This document shows positions 11,488 to 21,615 of a stretch of DNA of 64,000 nt, in pieces. The notes beneath the pieces were generated by a model. It made no database searches. It was not told the origin of the DNA and was given only the letters and a program-made list of their open reading frames with translations. The position numbers were made by a program, and so were the translations under genes. Every line of letters begins with the position of its first letter. Within the stretch, counting starts at the first letter, position 1. This DNA is from Symbiodinium natans (lineage: Eukaryota > Sar > Dinophyceae > Suessiales > Symbiodiniaceae), in NCBI GenBank assembly GCA_905221605.1, contig CAJNDS010002401.1:922542-986541 (forward strand), in the 5' to 3' direction.

Positions 11488-11531
11488 TGCACTCAAAAGC
11501 TGCCTTCTTTTAAAAAACGTCGCCTCTTTGC

Positions 11532-11675
11532 CCAGGCTTGGAGGGCAGTAGCAGACTGCCGGCCGAAGGGCTGCTGACCGACGTCCACCAGCCGATGGTT
11601 CACGCTGCCATCAAGGAGCGCATCGGCCAACTCCTCGCAGGAGCAGAGGCCTGCCAAGACGAACTTCCGCACCAC
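11532..11675 (-). CDS. Coding exon, unknown protein
   Basis: 48 codons, phase 0 at both ends, between CCTCCAG before GTG and a GC donor (TGG before GCAAAG). The peptide includes VVRKFVLAGLCSCEELADAL and NHRLVDVGQQPFG, which reads as a folded domain. Family not recognised; neighbouring exons were not found. Confidence 0.5.
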
Positions 11676-11699
11676 CTGGAGGGGGGCAGGTCGACCTAG

Positions 11700-12437
11700 G
11701 ACCAGCTAGGATACCTGCAAAAGCACCCACACCCAACATGCTTCTACTCTACCCGATACGAAACAGCTGACTCGGACACAACCCGGTAAGCCAGAGCCAC
11801 TTCCAACGAAGATATGCTCCTTTCTCAGAATACAATCCCGAAACCAGGTGAAGATGTTCGTTCATGAGCAGAAGGCCCCGCTCCCTACCAAAAGCGCAAA
11901 CCAACTGATGCCCACACACAAAAAAAAACTATGGAGGCAGCTTCGAAAAAATGTACGTTGCAGTGCGAAGCCTATGTGCTAGTCACATGCCATCATGGGG
12001 TGCATCTTTTGGGCGGGTTGGAGGAATTAAATACTGGACTCACTAGGCTACGATGGATCCTCTTGGTGCAACTGAAAAGGTTCCCGAACTGCAACCAAGA
12101 CTGTTCACAACAATGCCTCATTCCCCGGAATACGAGAGTGCCCTACATTCGCATATTGGGCTCAGGGCTTCAAGATCAGAGGGAAGGGGCGAATGCTCCT
12201 TGGTGTAGTCAGCAAAGCTCCTATCCTCCCCTGAGAACCTTCATAATAATATCATTTTCAATATCCTCTTAATAAAACTACTATTTTTCAGATCCTCTGG
12301 GGTTTTATTTCAACAAAGATTGAAAATAATTCCCCAAGGGGGATATAAGCTCCAGGCCTTGGTCTGATCCTCTGCCCCCCATCCCGTCTGCTTCGCCACG
12401 CTCGCGACCACTCCCTCGAGCTCAGCGAGCTCCTCAA
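11700..12437. other. No gene recognised
   Basis: No protein-like exon with splice signals. Some AT-rich sequence at 12240-12340 differs from the surroundings. Confidence 0.35.
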
Positions 12438-12766
12438 GGGTTTAGGGTTTAGGGTTTAGGGTTTAGGGTTTAGGGTTTAGGGTTTAGGGTTTCGGGTTTG
12501 GGGTTTAGGGTTGGGGTTGAGGGTTGAGGGTTGAGGGTTTGGGGTTCAGGGTTCAGGGTTTAGGGTTTAGGGTTTAGGGTTTAGGGTTTAGGGTTTAGGG
12601 TTTAGGGTTTAGGGTTTGGGGTTTAGGGTTTAGGGTTGAGGGTTGAGGGTTTGGGGTTCAGGGTTCAGGGTTTAGGGTTTAGGGTTTAGGGTTTAGGGTT
12701 TAGGGTTTAGGGTTTAGGGTTTAGGGTTTAGGGTTTAGGGTTTAGGGTTTAGGGTTTGGGGTTTAG
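12438..12766 (+). repeat. Largest telomere-like TTTAGGG array (about 330 bp)
   Basis: About 47 units of TTTAGGG with patches of TTGAGGG, TTGGGGT and TTCAGGG. The variant block GGTTGAGGGTTGAGGGTTTGGGGTTCAGGGTTCAGGG occurs twice, about 130 bases apart, so the array has a higher-order repeat from unequal exchange or slippage. Confidence 0.9.
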
Positions 12767-13080
12767 GAGGGAAGGGGGGTTCGACTCCCACGCTTGCGCG
12801 GGCGGTTTAGGCGCTCGCGCATAGCTGACACGAAGCCACGCACCAGGGATTATTTTAGGACCTTCTGCCCCCAAATTAGGGCTTTGGGTCTAGGATTTTG
12901 GGTTGAGGGTTTCGGGGGGGGGGATCCTGGGGGGCCCCCACAAGGAGCCAAGCCCGGCAGTTTCAAGCTTCGGGGTTTTGTTTCTTTGTCCCCGGCCTCG
13001 GCCACGCGAAACAGATGCCGCGAGCTGCGCTTCCCGAAGCCCTTGTTCTTGGGGAGTCGGGCGTTGATGTTGCCTGGTTG

Positions 13081-13171
13081 GGATGCTCCCCCTTATACTA
13101 ACAGTCCTTAATAGGGATTCTAATGGGACTAGAATCCCTATTAAGGGCTGCTAGTTTAAGGGAGAACATCC
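13081..13171. repeat. Long hairpin (inverted repeat, 42-bp arms, 7-base loop)
   Basis: Left arm 13081-13122 and right arm 13130-13171 are reverse complements with only a few mismatches; the inner 20 or so bases are perfect (CTTAATAGGGATTCTA). The loop is ATGGGAC. A/T-rich arms with a tiny loop fit a fold-back MITE or a source of hairpin RNA. Confidence 0.85.
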
Positions 13172-13610
13172 CAGTTGCCTGGACTCTGGCAACCGACTCT
13201 CCCAGAACCCGACCTTGGACCTTCAAGTCTCAACTTGGCAATACCCTGGTAGCTTAACTACAGCTGCTCTTACCCCAAAGTCCTACGCAGAACCCAGAAA
13301 CCCCAAACAAAATGCGACAGGCTAGGGTCGCAGAATTTTGGACACAACAGCCCTGCCTGAGAGGACAAGGGTGAGGAAGGCATGGGGAGTGCAGATGTCT
13401 GCAGACCTGGGAAGAACAGGGAAGAACAACACCAAGGTTCCTCCAGAATCCTTTGGGGCACCTCCCTAAAGTCAGATGTAGCATTCTTGAAGCTCCGGTG
13501 CCCTTGAGATTCAGCTTGGCAAGCCGGTCGAGAAACCCCACTTCTAGACTCGCCAACCCCAAACCTTCTGGGCGATCGAGTATAGAAACGGAAAGAAAGT
13601 TTTTTCTCGC

Positions 13611-13750
13611 CGAAATCTGGAGGCTGGAGCTTTTCGGCGACGGCCCGCTGATCCTCGTTGCTCCAGCCAGTTAAGTCCGCAGCTTTGCGGACGATTTGCC
13701 TGGGGCGGACCGGCGGACCCGTTCGCACATGCTTCGCAACCACTTCTTGC
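13611..13750 (-). CDS. Coding exon, unknown protein
   Basis: 46 codons between CAGACAG before GCAAGAAG and a GC donor (TTCG before GCGAGA). The peptide contains VVAKHVRTGPPVRPRQIV and AADLTGWSNEDQRAVAEKL. The composition is protein-like. Family not recognised. Confidence 0.5.
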
Positions 13751-14117
13751 CTGTCTGGAAATTGTTGATAAGCACTTGCCGAAACTCGCATTTCGGGTTA
13801 ACTGCGCTCCTGATTTCTGATCAAACTACAGTTGACTTGACACAAATGTGCGATGATTAGTGCGGCCGCATTGAAGGGGTTGTGGCCATTCTGAGGCTTC
13901 GCAAATACAGCTAGAAAAGAGCGCACCAATGGAATGCAGGAATTGTCCACTCTCGTTGCCCATACTGCCGCGTTGACACTCCCCTTGAAGGACATCTGCC
14001 AACAGGATGCTACGCAGAAATCCCAATGTGCTTCATGGTCTAGGATGCGCAGAGATGGCCAGAACGCTATCCGCTCTCGTGCACTCCCCTCTAGCAGACC
14101 CGTCTCAGGCCTCTGCG

Positions 14118-14228
14118 AGCCCCCCCCCCCCCCCAAGGCCACGAAACAAGAAACGCCAACAATTATATATTATAGGTTATATATTATATATCCTATATTA
14201 TATATTCTATATTATATATTATATACTA
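14118..14228. repeat. Poly-C run and AT palindromic tract
   Basis: A run of 14 C (about 14119-14132) is followed by a 70-base tract of TATATTATATAT-type sequence (14158-14226) that can fold on itself. It lies between exons and is probably intronic or intergenic. Confidence 0.75.
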
Positions 14229-14356
14229 CAGCCCAGCCCAGCTACAGCATGGCTTCTTCGTCCGGGTCTTCGTCTTTCTCCATAGTTGGAGGGGCAGAAA
14301 GCTCGACCTCACCGTCGCCATGGTCCACCGTGACCTCTTGCTTGTTTACGACAGAA

Positions 14357-14450
14357 GGGGTACCTTCTTGGGGTCCTGATTATAAGGGAATCCTACTAGC
14401 TCCTACTATTTTGGGGATATTGGGGGTCCCCTATTTCCTAAACCCCCTCT
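14357..14450. repeat. GGGGTACC-family MITE-like repeat
   Basis: Contains GGGGTACCTTCTTGGGGTCC, TATAAGGGAATCCTACTA and GGGGGTCCCCTATTT, matching words in the elements at 4256 and 48013. Confidence 0.6.
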
Positions 14451-14452
14451 TC

Positions 14453-14947
14453 AACATTGAGAAGTCCATGCGTGGGAGCCCTGGATGCTAGGCTGGCGAG
14501 TTCAAGAATTAGTGAGCACTGACACCTGAAGTCAGGACCTGTGGATACGCAAACATGTAGCACATTGTGTTCGAGAGGAGGGGCGGGGGGGGACCGGCAA
14601 CTTGCGCAAAGGAGTTTCGGGTTTAGGGTTGGGAACCCTTGGAGGGCGGCGGCCTCTGAGTCACACGGGCACACGATGCTGAGGTAGATGCGGCTGCTGG
14701 GCTCCGCAGTGAACTTGAAGGCAAGAATGTCTCCTTTCCCTACTGTGAAGGTGCAGTCGGTCGAGCTTCTCGTTCTTGCCTTTATCCGCTCAACTCTATC
14801 ACCCCTAGACTTCTCACACAGGAGGCACACTGCGGCCCTCTCGGCAGAGTCCGGCAGTGCACGCGACGTCGGTCCACCGAACAGGACGCGAACGGATCCA
14901 GAAGAAGCAGCCTTGACCACAACTGTTGCGGGCTTCTTGCCGGCCAC
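14453..14947 (-). CDS. Possible C-terminal exon(s) of the calpain gene
   Basis: An open minus-strand frame just downstream of the calpain core. It includes KKPATVVVKAASSGSVRVLF and a beta-rich stretch FTVGKGDILAFKFTAEPSS, which could be a beta-sandwich of the kind that follows calpain catalytic cores. The junction to exon 15140-15080 was not found, and the frame end is not resolved. Assignment rests mainly on strand and position. Confidence 0.35.
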
Positions 14948-15079
14948 ATGTTCTGTTGCCTCAGATGCTCAGTGCAAGCAGTGCAAGCTGCAGGCTCACG
15001 GTCCTCCTGCAATGCTTAGAGGTGCCGGTCCAAGTGGCTACATGGTACAGGCTGTGCGTCGCAGCTGGGAAGAGTAAGC

Positions 15080-18000
15080 CGAAGTAGGCGCAGAAGAAGT
15101 GCTCGCAGAAGTCGTCGAAGTTCATGTACCAGGTTCCATCCTTGTGGCTCCTGGCCACATCAGAGCAGACGCCAAAACCTAAATCCAAACCCGAAGAGCA
15201 CAGAACTTTGGTTCCGCCGGATTCCCCGCCTGGCGCCGCCAAGACGCTCCTTGTCTTTGGCACTGACCTTCAGGCCCCCGAAATCAAGAGAGGGGCTTGT
15301 CTTTGAGTGTCGAATCGGTGTGGGCTACTCTAGGAGTAGGCTCCATGATTGACAGAAACAACGTCAACGGTTTGGGGTTGGACACACGAGAACCCTCTTC
15401 TCCTCTTGGGGCAGCTCTCTCCCAAAGCTTGAACAAAACTCCAACACAGATCAAGCTCACCACGATGCCCACCAGCCCACCCAACCCCCCCCCCCCCCCT
15501 TCCCCCGCACAGAGTCGTAAACCCAGCCTTCAGTCGTTGCAGCCCCCCCGCTCCATCATCAGCTCTGACTTCAGGACTCAAGCTTCAAGGCCCCCATTTC
15601 TTGCCAGAATCCCGCTTCGGCTTCATGCCCAAATCACGTCTCCAGTTCCAGATCCCCTCAAATCCCACCTCGCTCCAGGCCGCGTCTCCATCGGAAAACC
15701 TGCCCTGCCACTCTTTGCCCGACCCCCAGGGGTTGCGGACGTGCACAAGCCTCGGCTCGAAGGCGTGAGCTTCGGGTCCGCCAAAGAATACGGAATTGGG
15801 GCTGCTTGAGGTGCTTAGGTAAGTATGAAATGCAAGCAGCAGGAGCCATATCACGCGCACGGCGCTTCTAATTTTGAACGCAACTCTGAGCAGCTTGCAA
15901 ACATAAGTACCTCCAACCACTTCAACACTTCCTCAATGAGCATCTGGCCCTTATCTAGCACTTCTCAAGGCCGGAGCAACCTCTCGATCCCTCCACCGGC
16001 ACGAATTTGGCACAGGCCCAAGATGGTGTAGGCGTGCAAAGGCGCAATGCCCATCTCCCACTTGCCTGAAGCTGAAGCTGATTACCCACAATTCTCCGAG
16101 CAAAGTCCGAACAGGCACAGAGGTAAAGACACTGCCACAGACAAACCATCAACGCTTCTCGAGGCGAGCCTTTGCTCGCACAACCCAGCAGGCCGCCCGT
16201 GCTGGCACACTCGCACATGAGATTGAACAGCTCCTCAGGGATCTTGGGAGTCCTTTTGGATGGTTCGGGTGAGGCGATCTGAAACTTGCTAGGACCCCAC
16301 TCCAAACGAATGCCCAAGAACAAGCCCTTCTCCCTTTTCTGCCAAGGCGGCCTGCTTGTCTGAAGGGTCAGCGCGATACGGCCGAAGCTTCCTTGGCAGT
16401 TGCTCTACGACCGGGACCCTAAACCCTAAACCCTAAACCCTAAACCCCAAACCCCAAACCAACCCCAAACCGTGCCATTGATTCCAAGCTGCAGGGTCCG
16501 GGGCATAAGAATGCCTGTGAGACAGAAGAGCGCGTCAGGCTGCGAGCCGCTGGAGATGGCGCGGTAGCTCCCATTGAGTTTGGCAAAAGCCTCTTTGTCT
16601 CTCCCTCTGCTCTCTCTCTGCTCTGGCATCAGTCTCTTTCGTACAATTCTAAAGCCACACTGAAGCTTGATGGCTTGATTGCTAGCAGCCTTCTCCACAA
16701 CCGCCACCCAGAAGTCTCCATTTCTGGCAGCTGCAAAGATGGGCTGGTCTTTGCCTCTGCAAGGTAACTGGTCGTCGACCACCACGATCCTGGGTCTAGA
16801 GTCTAGAAGCCAAGGAACAAAGCCTCCCTAGCCCTGTGTCCAATAATATGGGATTCGGGCTTTGAGAATTCAACTCTAGCAGGTTTAATCTTGTTCTTGG
16901 TATATACACTACTTCGCGATTTGTCAGTCTAGTTTTTTTGCCACCCGCCCGGCACTCGTGCACACCGCGGGGACACTTCTTCAGAGGGTTCACACTGAAC
17001 AACTGCTTGAAAAGTGCTGCGTCTAGTTTAGGGTCAGGCCTTTTGTGAGTGTGGTCTGTTGCAGACAGCAGGGCTTCTCAGGCCAAGATCCGCCAGGCCC
17101 CATCCTGCCAGAAACGGACTGCATAGATCCTGAGCTGCAAAAATGAAACAGGGTGCCCTGCTTGGGTGCAGCATGAGAATTGGAAATATTGGAAACCCCT
17201 TTCAGCTGCGTCCCAGGCGCCCCTCCTGATTGATGGTCTGGGACCCAGGCAACAGTCTAGCCACGAGCACGTCGGACTGCGATACGGCCTCATTCGAGCA
17301 TTCGAGGCCCGGGCTTTTGCAAAATGGGCCAAATGCCTCCCCATGACTGGCCATACTGAAGCTCCTTCCCTTAACGCCTGTGTTTCTTCTGAAGGTCCAA
17401 GTTGCTGCAACGGCAGAAAGGAAATAGCAGTCCCCCAGATTGCCCTGCCAGGGATTGTGGATTTGTGGGCTTCAGGGGCAAGACTGCCACAGGAGAACCA
17501 TGCGTGAACATGGTGCCTTGCAGATTGAATGAACCGCTGAGTAGCAAGGATTTTGTGGGAAGCTAGCATATTTCTATGTCACTCGTATTGCCGGAACCCT
17601 CTTGGCCAACAAACATCCCGAAGACTTGCAGTTGTTGCCAGCACACCCCCACCCCACTCCTGCTGAATGTCGTGCGCGCAAGCTCCATCCTTGATCAGCG
17701 GTCCGTTGCAACCTTCTTTGGCCATGTCCCAGATGCGAGCCCAGTGATCCACCTGCGCTGTCTTCGTGTTACATGTGGGCCACTGTTGGTCGAGGATTTC
17801 CTCTGCACTCTGCACACGGCACGCTCGGCTGGAACATCCCTATAGCGGAAGGCCTTGAAGGGTCTTTTCCCGGCGGCTTTGTCACCCAACTCCACCGCGC
17901 TGCCGCCAAACCTCAAAGTTACGAGGCGACGCGGGTTTCTGCGACCTGCTTTCAAATATGTTGACCAACGTCCCCTACACAGATCGGTTTTTGAAAGGCT

Positions 18001-19534
18001 GAGGGACAAGGAGTCGTCAGTAGGGCCAAAAACCTTGTCTTGGAAGACCTCCTTGTCGTCCTGTTCAGTGAGAGCAGCATCTTGCATTGCTAGTTGTCAT
18101 CCTACACTAACAACCCCACTTAGATGCTACTTAAAGGCTACATTCGGCACCCAGCAACTCCAAGAATCAGCCTCCAGGACCTTGCCGCTGGAAGTTTGGA
18201 TTCTAGTGCTCGCGAAGTGCCCCTAGATCGTAAAATGCAACGAAAACTCTGTCTTTCAGCCCTCAGCGGGAGGAAGAAGAGATGAGTTTTGGGGCGCTAA
18301 TGCCACAAAATACAAAGTTTCCTGTGCAGTACTCACACAGGCACCAGCCGTCCATACAAGGACCATGGCTTTGAAGGCTTGGGTAACTGCTGGGCTGGGC
18401 TTGGCATAGATCAAAGTTTCCGCAAGCTGAAACTGAATGCCCTCCGAAAAATCGGAGCCGTAAGGTTCAACAGCATGCGGAACCTTTCTGGGTCCTGGAG
18501 CTTCTGCCGTAGCTTCAGCCAGCTGTCGTCGTCCGGCAGGCAGCGCAGGTCGTATTGAGGCACATCGGGTGTCACAAACTCGGGCTTGACCAAACATGCC
18601 GATGCCGTCCTCTCCATCAGCTGGCCCATGTTGATTCGCACCGAGGTCTCTGAGGCTTTCTCCTGCCGTCAGTTCCAAGCACAAGACCCTGTGCAAACAA
18701 GGAAGATAGGTGATGTATATACCTTTTGGGAACTCGGCTCCTGATTGAGGATCCACGAAACAAACTCCTCAGCAGAGATTTTGCCATCTTTGTTCGTGTC
18801 CATACTGCTGACCTTGTCATTGCAGGACCAACCAAAACAGAACAGTAAGTTCAGTCGGGAGGGGCTGGCGATAGGCTTGGCATACTTGAATACCATTCCG
18901 AAAAGCACACCTGTATGCCTCCATCGCCTCAGGGCGCCTCAAGAGGAGGATATGGTTGGGGGCCGAAAACCTAAACCCTAAACCCTCAACCCTAAACCCT
19001 AAACCCTGGACTGCCCCCTTTTGTCAACATCTCTGTAGGTCCAGGAACCAAGTCGTCGAGTTCGGAGCCCCCGAGGCTCAAAAACAGCTGGTGGATCCTC
19101 GGCTTCTCGCGCTTCTCGGCTTCGTTTCGGGCGTCAGGCTTCTGAAGGTTAGGGATTAGGGTTCAGGGTTAAGGGTGTAGGGTTTCAGGGGTGTTGGGTC
19201 TAGGGTCTAAGGGTATTGGGCTTAGGGTCTAGGGTTTTGGGCCTAGGATTTAGGGTTGAGGGCTTCCCTCAGTTCGGGAGTAAGATGCTGAACCCACGTT
19301 TACCGGCCTCTGCAGGGCCTGACCAAAAGGTCAAACTACAGGATCAAGAAGGCGAGTCCAAACGCCAGTCAGTTGAGAGATCTTGGGTTAAGAAACAGCC
19401 AGATGAAAAACGAGGGTTTGTTGAAAACCCCATCAATGGCAATCTCGCGTCTCTTCTTTGGAGATCAAGCCGTTTCCATCCAGGTCGACGTTGTCGAAGG
19501 CATTCTGAATGCGGCGCGCCAGCTCCACGGACAT
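15080..19534 (-). CDS. EF-hand / calpain-type cysteine protease
   Basis: Calcium-linked cytosolic cysteine protease of the calpain (C2) family. EF-hand part: exon 19534-19449 has loop DLDGNGLISKEE; 19097 onward a linker helix (IHQLFLSLGGSELDDL); 18812-18723 has loop DTNKDGKISAEE; 18662-18495 a linker. Protease part: about 18060-18000 (EVFQDKVFGPTDDSL), 17800-17660, 17444-17406 (GNLGDCYFLSAVA, catalytic Cys codon 17429), 17288-17245, 17129-17091 (IYAVRFWQDGAW), 16789-16690 (VVVDDQLP, FWVAVVEK), 16590-16515 (AFAKLNGSYRAISSG), 16391-16170, 16065-15981 (LHAYTIL, catalytic His codon 16036), 15750-15672 (LVHVRNPWG, catalytic Asn codon 15734), 15267-15235, 15140-15080 (DGTWYMNFDDF). From 17800 on every join is in phase. 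Donors are GT, GC and GA; acceptors are AG followed by G. All three catalytic residues are present. The EF-hand exons are linked through in-phase joins at 18723/18662 and 18495/18060, but the exons around 18900-19000 are not fully resolved. The C-terminal end is open. Confidence 0.87.
16416..16470 (-). repeat. CCCTAAA array inside a calpain intron
   Basis: Seven or so CCCTAAA/CCCCAAA units within the intron 16514-16392, between the exons ending CLTG and starting SFGRIAL. On the sense strand it reads TTTAGGG. Confidence 0.88.
18966..19008 (-). repeat. CCCTAAA array inside the EF-hand part
   Basis: Five CCCTAAA/CCCTCAA units in the region between the linker exon at 19097 and the EF-hand exon at 18812, so probably intronic. 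A more diverged GGGTTTAGG-like stretch lies at 19150-19260. Confidence 0.8.
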
Positions 19535-19535
19535 G

Positions 19536-21615
19536 GCTCTCAGCAGTACAAGTATGGCCGCAGAACGGAATGGCCGTGGAAAAGGAAAAAGCTTTCTGAA
19601 GAGGACATGAAGTAAAAGGGTGGAAAGTGTGCGCTCAATGACTCAATAAGCAATCTGCTGTCACAGAACATATCGTATCTGTGAGGGAAAGATGGCATCA
19701 TGACGGACCGATCCTTCCCAAGCCAATAATACGGCCGATATCCGACATAAGCGCAAAAATCACAAGCAACTCTCATGTTTGACGTGCCTGTTTCAGCCGG
19801 AACAGAACCTGTGCCTGCTCCAAGTGGAAAGAATGTGCAAACGACAAGGGCTACATAGTCTCCAGCGGCGTTGGCGCAGTGCTTCCAGACAGAACATCCC
19901 GGGAGATCCACTAGACGATAGGAATTCTTGACAGTGCACTCATCCCCTGTAGAAAGAACAGCAATCCTGACCAAAGCGCAGTTTTTGCCTCAGCGTGCTT
20001 GTGGGTTCACGGCAACTTTGGACCCTCAGAACTTCCCATGTGTCGCAGAAGGTCCCAAGCCTCGCAGTGGAACGGCATGTGGCATCACTGGTCAGGTGCA
20101 ATCGCCCTGTGCAACGTCTCACGAATGCAGCAAAGAGTACAAGTAGTCAGAATTCATAAGTTAGAAGTCATAAGTCATAAGTTTAAGGCTAAGCCCGAGG
20201 AAAATGGTGACGACGCGAAGAGCGAAAATAGCGAGCGATACTAGGCACAAGCATATATCACTCAGTCTGGGCAGCTTATTTTTCGTCTTGTATTCAAAAT
20301 AGAAGTGAAGCCGCGGTTGTCAATGGCAATGGTCGTTGTAGTAGCAGTTGTTGTTGTTGTTGTTGCGGCGAAGTCCTGGTCCTGGTAGGTACTGGCTGGC
20401 ACTGGCAGCTGCCTGCAGCTGTACTGATAGGAATATATAGGAATAGAACACAACATGACAAAGAAAGAGAATACTGGTCGTACTCACTATACTGGAAGTC
20501 AGTAACAGCGGCGTGGTACGTAGTCGTAGTCGTAAATCGTACTTGCAGCAGTCGTAGCTTCTGCAGTTTGTGTATATATATATATATATGCATATATAAA
20601 GTTTAAACTTACTTAATACGATTACTCGTTCTGAATATTGCACATCAACTTGTCATGTGTTGACGCAATCAAGTCGTAGTCATAGTGGTGTTGACGCAGT
20701 CATGGTCGTTATTGTTGTCTTCGCCATGAGAGTAGTCGGCGTAGCTATTGTGCTGGTCATGGTCGTCGTCGTCATCGTCATCGCCGTTGCGGTGGTCATC
20801 AAAATCGCCCAGCATGATCACACAAATGGCACAAGCAAAAATCGACAATTAAAACATAAACCTGCTGTTGCCGTAACACTTGGAGGGCCAGCCGCACGGC
20901 AGCATGCAATTTCAACAAGAACCTGCATACTACCTGCCGGGATACCCGCACTACAGGTACCCTTCAAGTCGCTTCCCATAGCCAGACCCACCTGGCTCGC
21001 TCGGTCGGCACTCGCAATGACATCGAGCACCGAACAGCTGCAAGTGCAAACCCCGCTCAGGGCGTGCAGAGCTTGCATGCTGCGCTGTAGGACAATTAGC
21101 GTACTGAAAACTAAGGTGCCAATACATTGCCATCGAACGCCATGCACAGGATTGAAGGCTTTGTTGCTGCTTACAGATACGAAAACAGCAGCTGCCAAAC
21201 AGGCATGCATTCAAAATACTCTGTGCATACATCCTACGCAACTCAAATGGTGTGCTGCGATTGAGACATTGTGAGATCATCTGTCTGTTGAAGCTTGCGG
21301 CACCACCTCTGCTGGGCCTCTCGAGATAGAAGTGGCGCAGGGCACATGGGTGATGCGCGCGGGAGTAAACGACCCTTTCAGTAATCCACTCTGCGGCGCG
21401 AAAGTTGCTGCACGAGAATGCACTCTAGTGAACTGGTTTCGCGACAGAACACAGTGACTACGTTCGAGGAGGAGAAGCTCGCAGGGGCTACAGCTACTGG
21501 ACTACAAACTACCCCGTGTCTTTTGAAGTGTCTTTGCTCAAGCTGCACAACGCCCTGCCTCCTTTAGAGAGCAGGTGCCAAAATGCTGAGACTGCAGGCG
21601 TGAGGAGGAACTTAC
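19536..21615. other. Region with simple repeats; no gene fixed
   Basis: Open minus-strand frames with protein-like pieces exist (about 19860-19960, peptide with LPGCSVWKHCANAAGDYVAL) but no consistent exon chain was found; they could be 5' exons of the calpain gene. GTT repeats occur at 20341-20366, TA repeats at 20570-20590 and GTC/ATC repeats at 20755-20800. Confidence 0.35.

Noticed and set aside
534-12766. A chromosome end
   Set aside because: TTTAGGG arrays are short, in both orientations and surrounded by genes, so they are interstitial.
18256-18756. A 166-codon minus-strand ORF over the EF-hand region
   Set aside because: A different frame from the EF-hand and linker exons, which have correct loops and matching splice phases.
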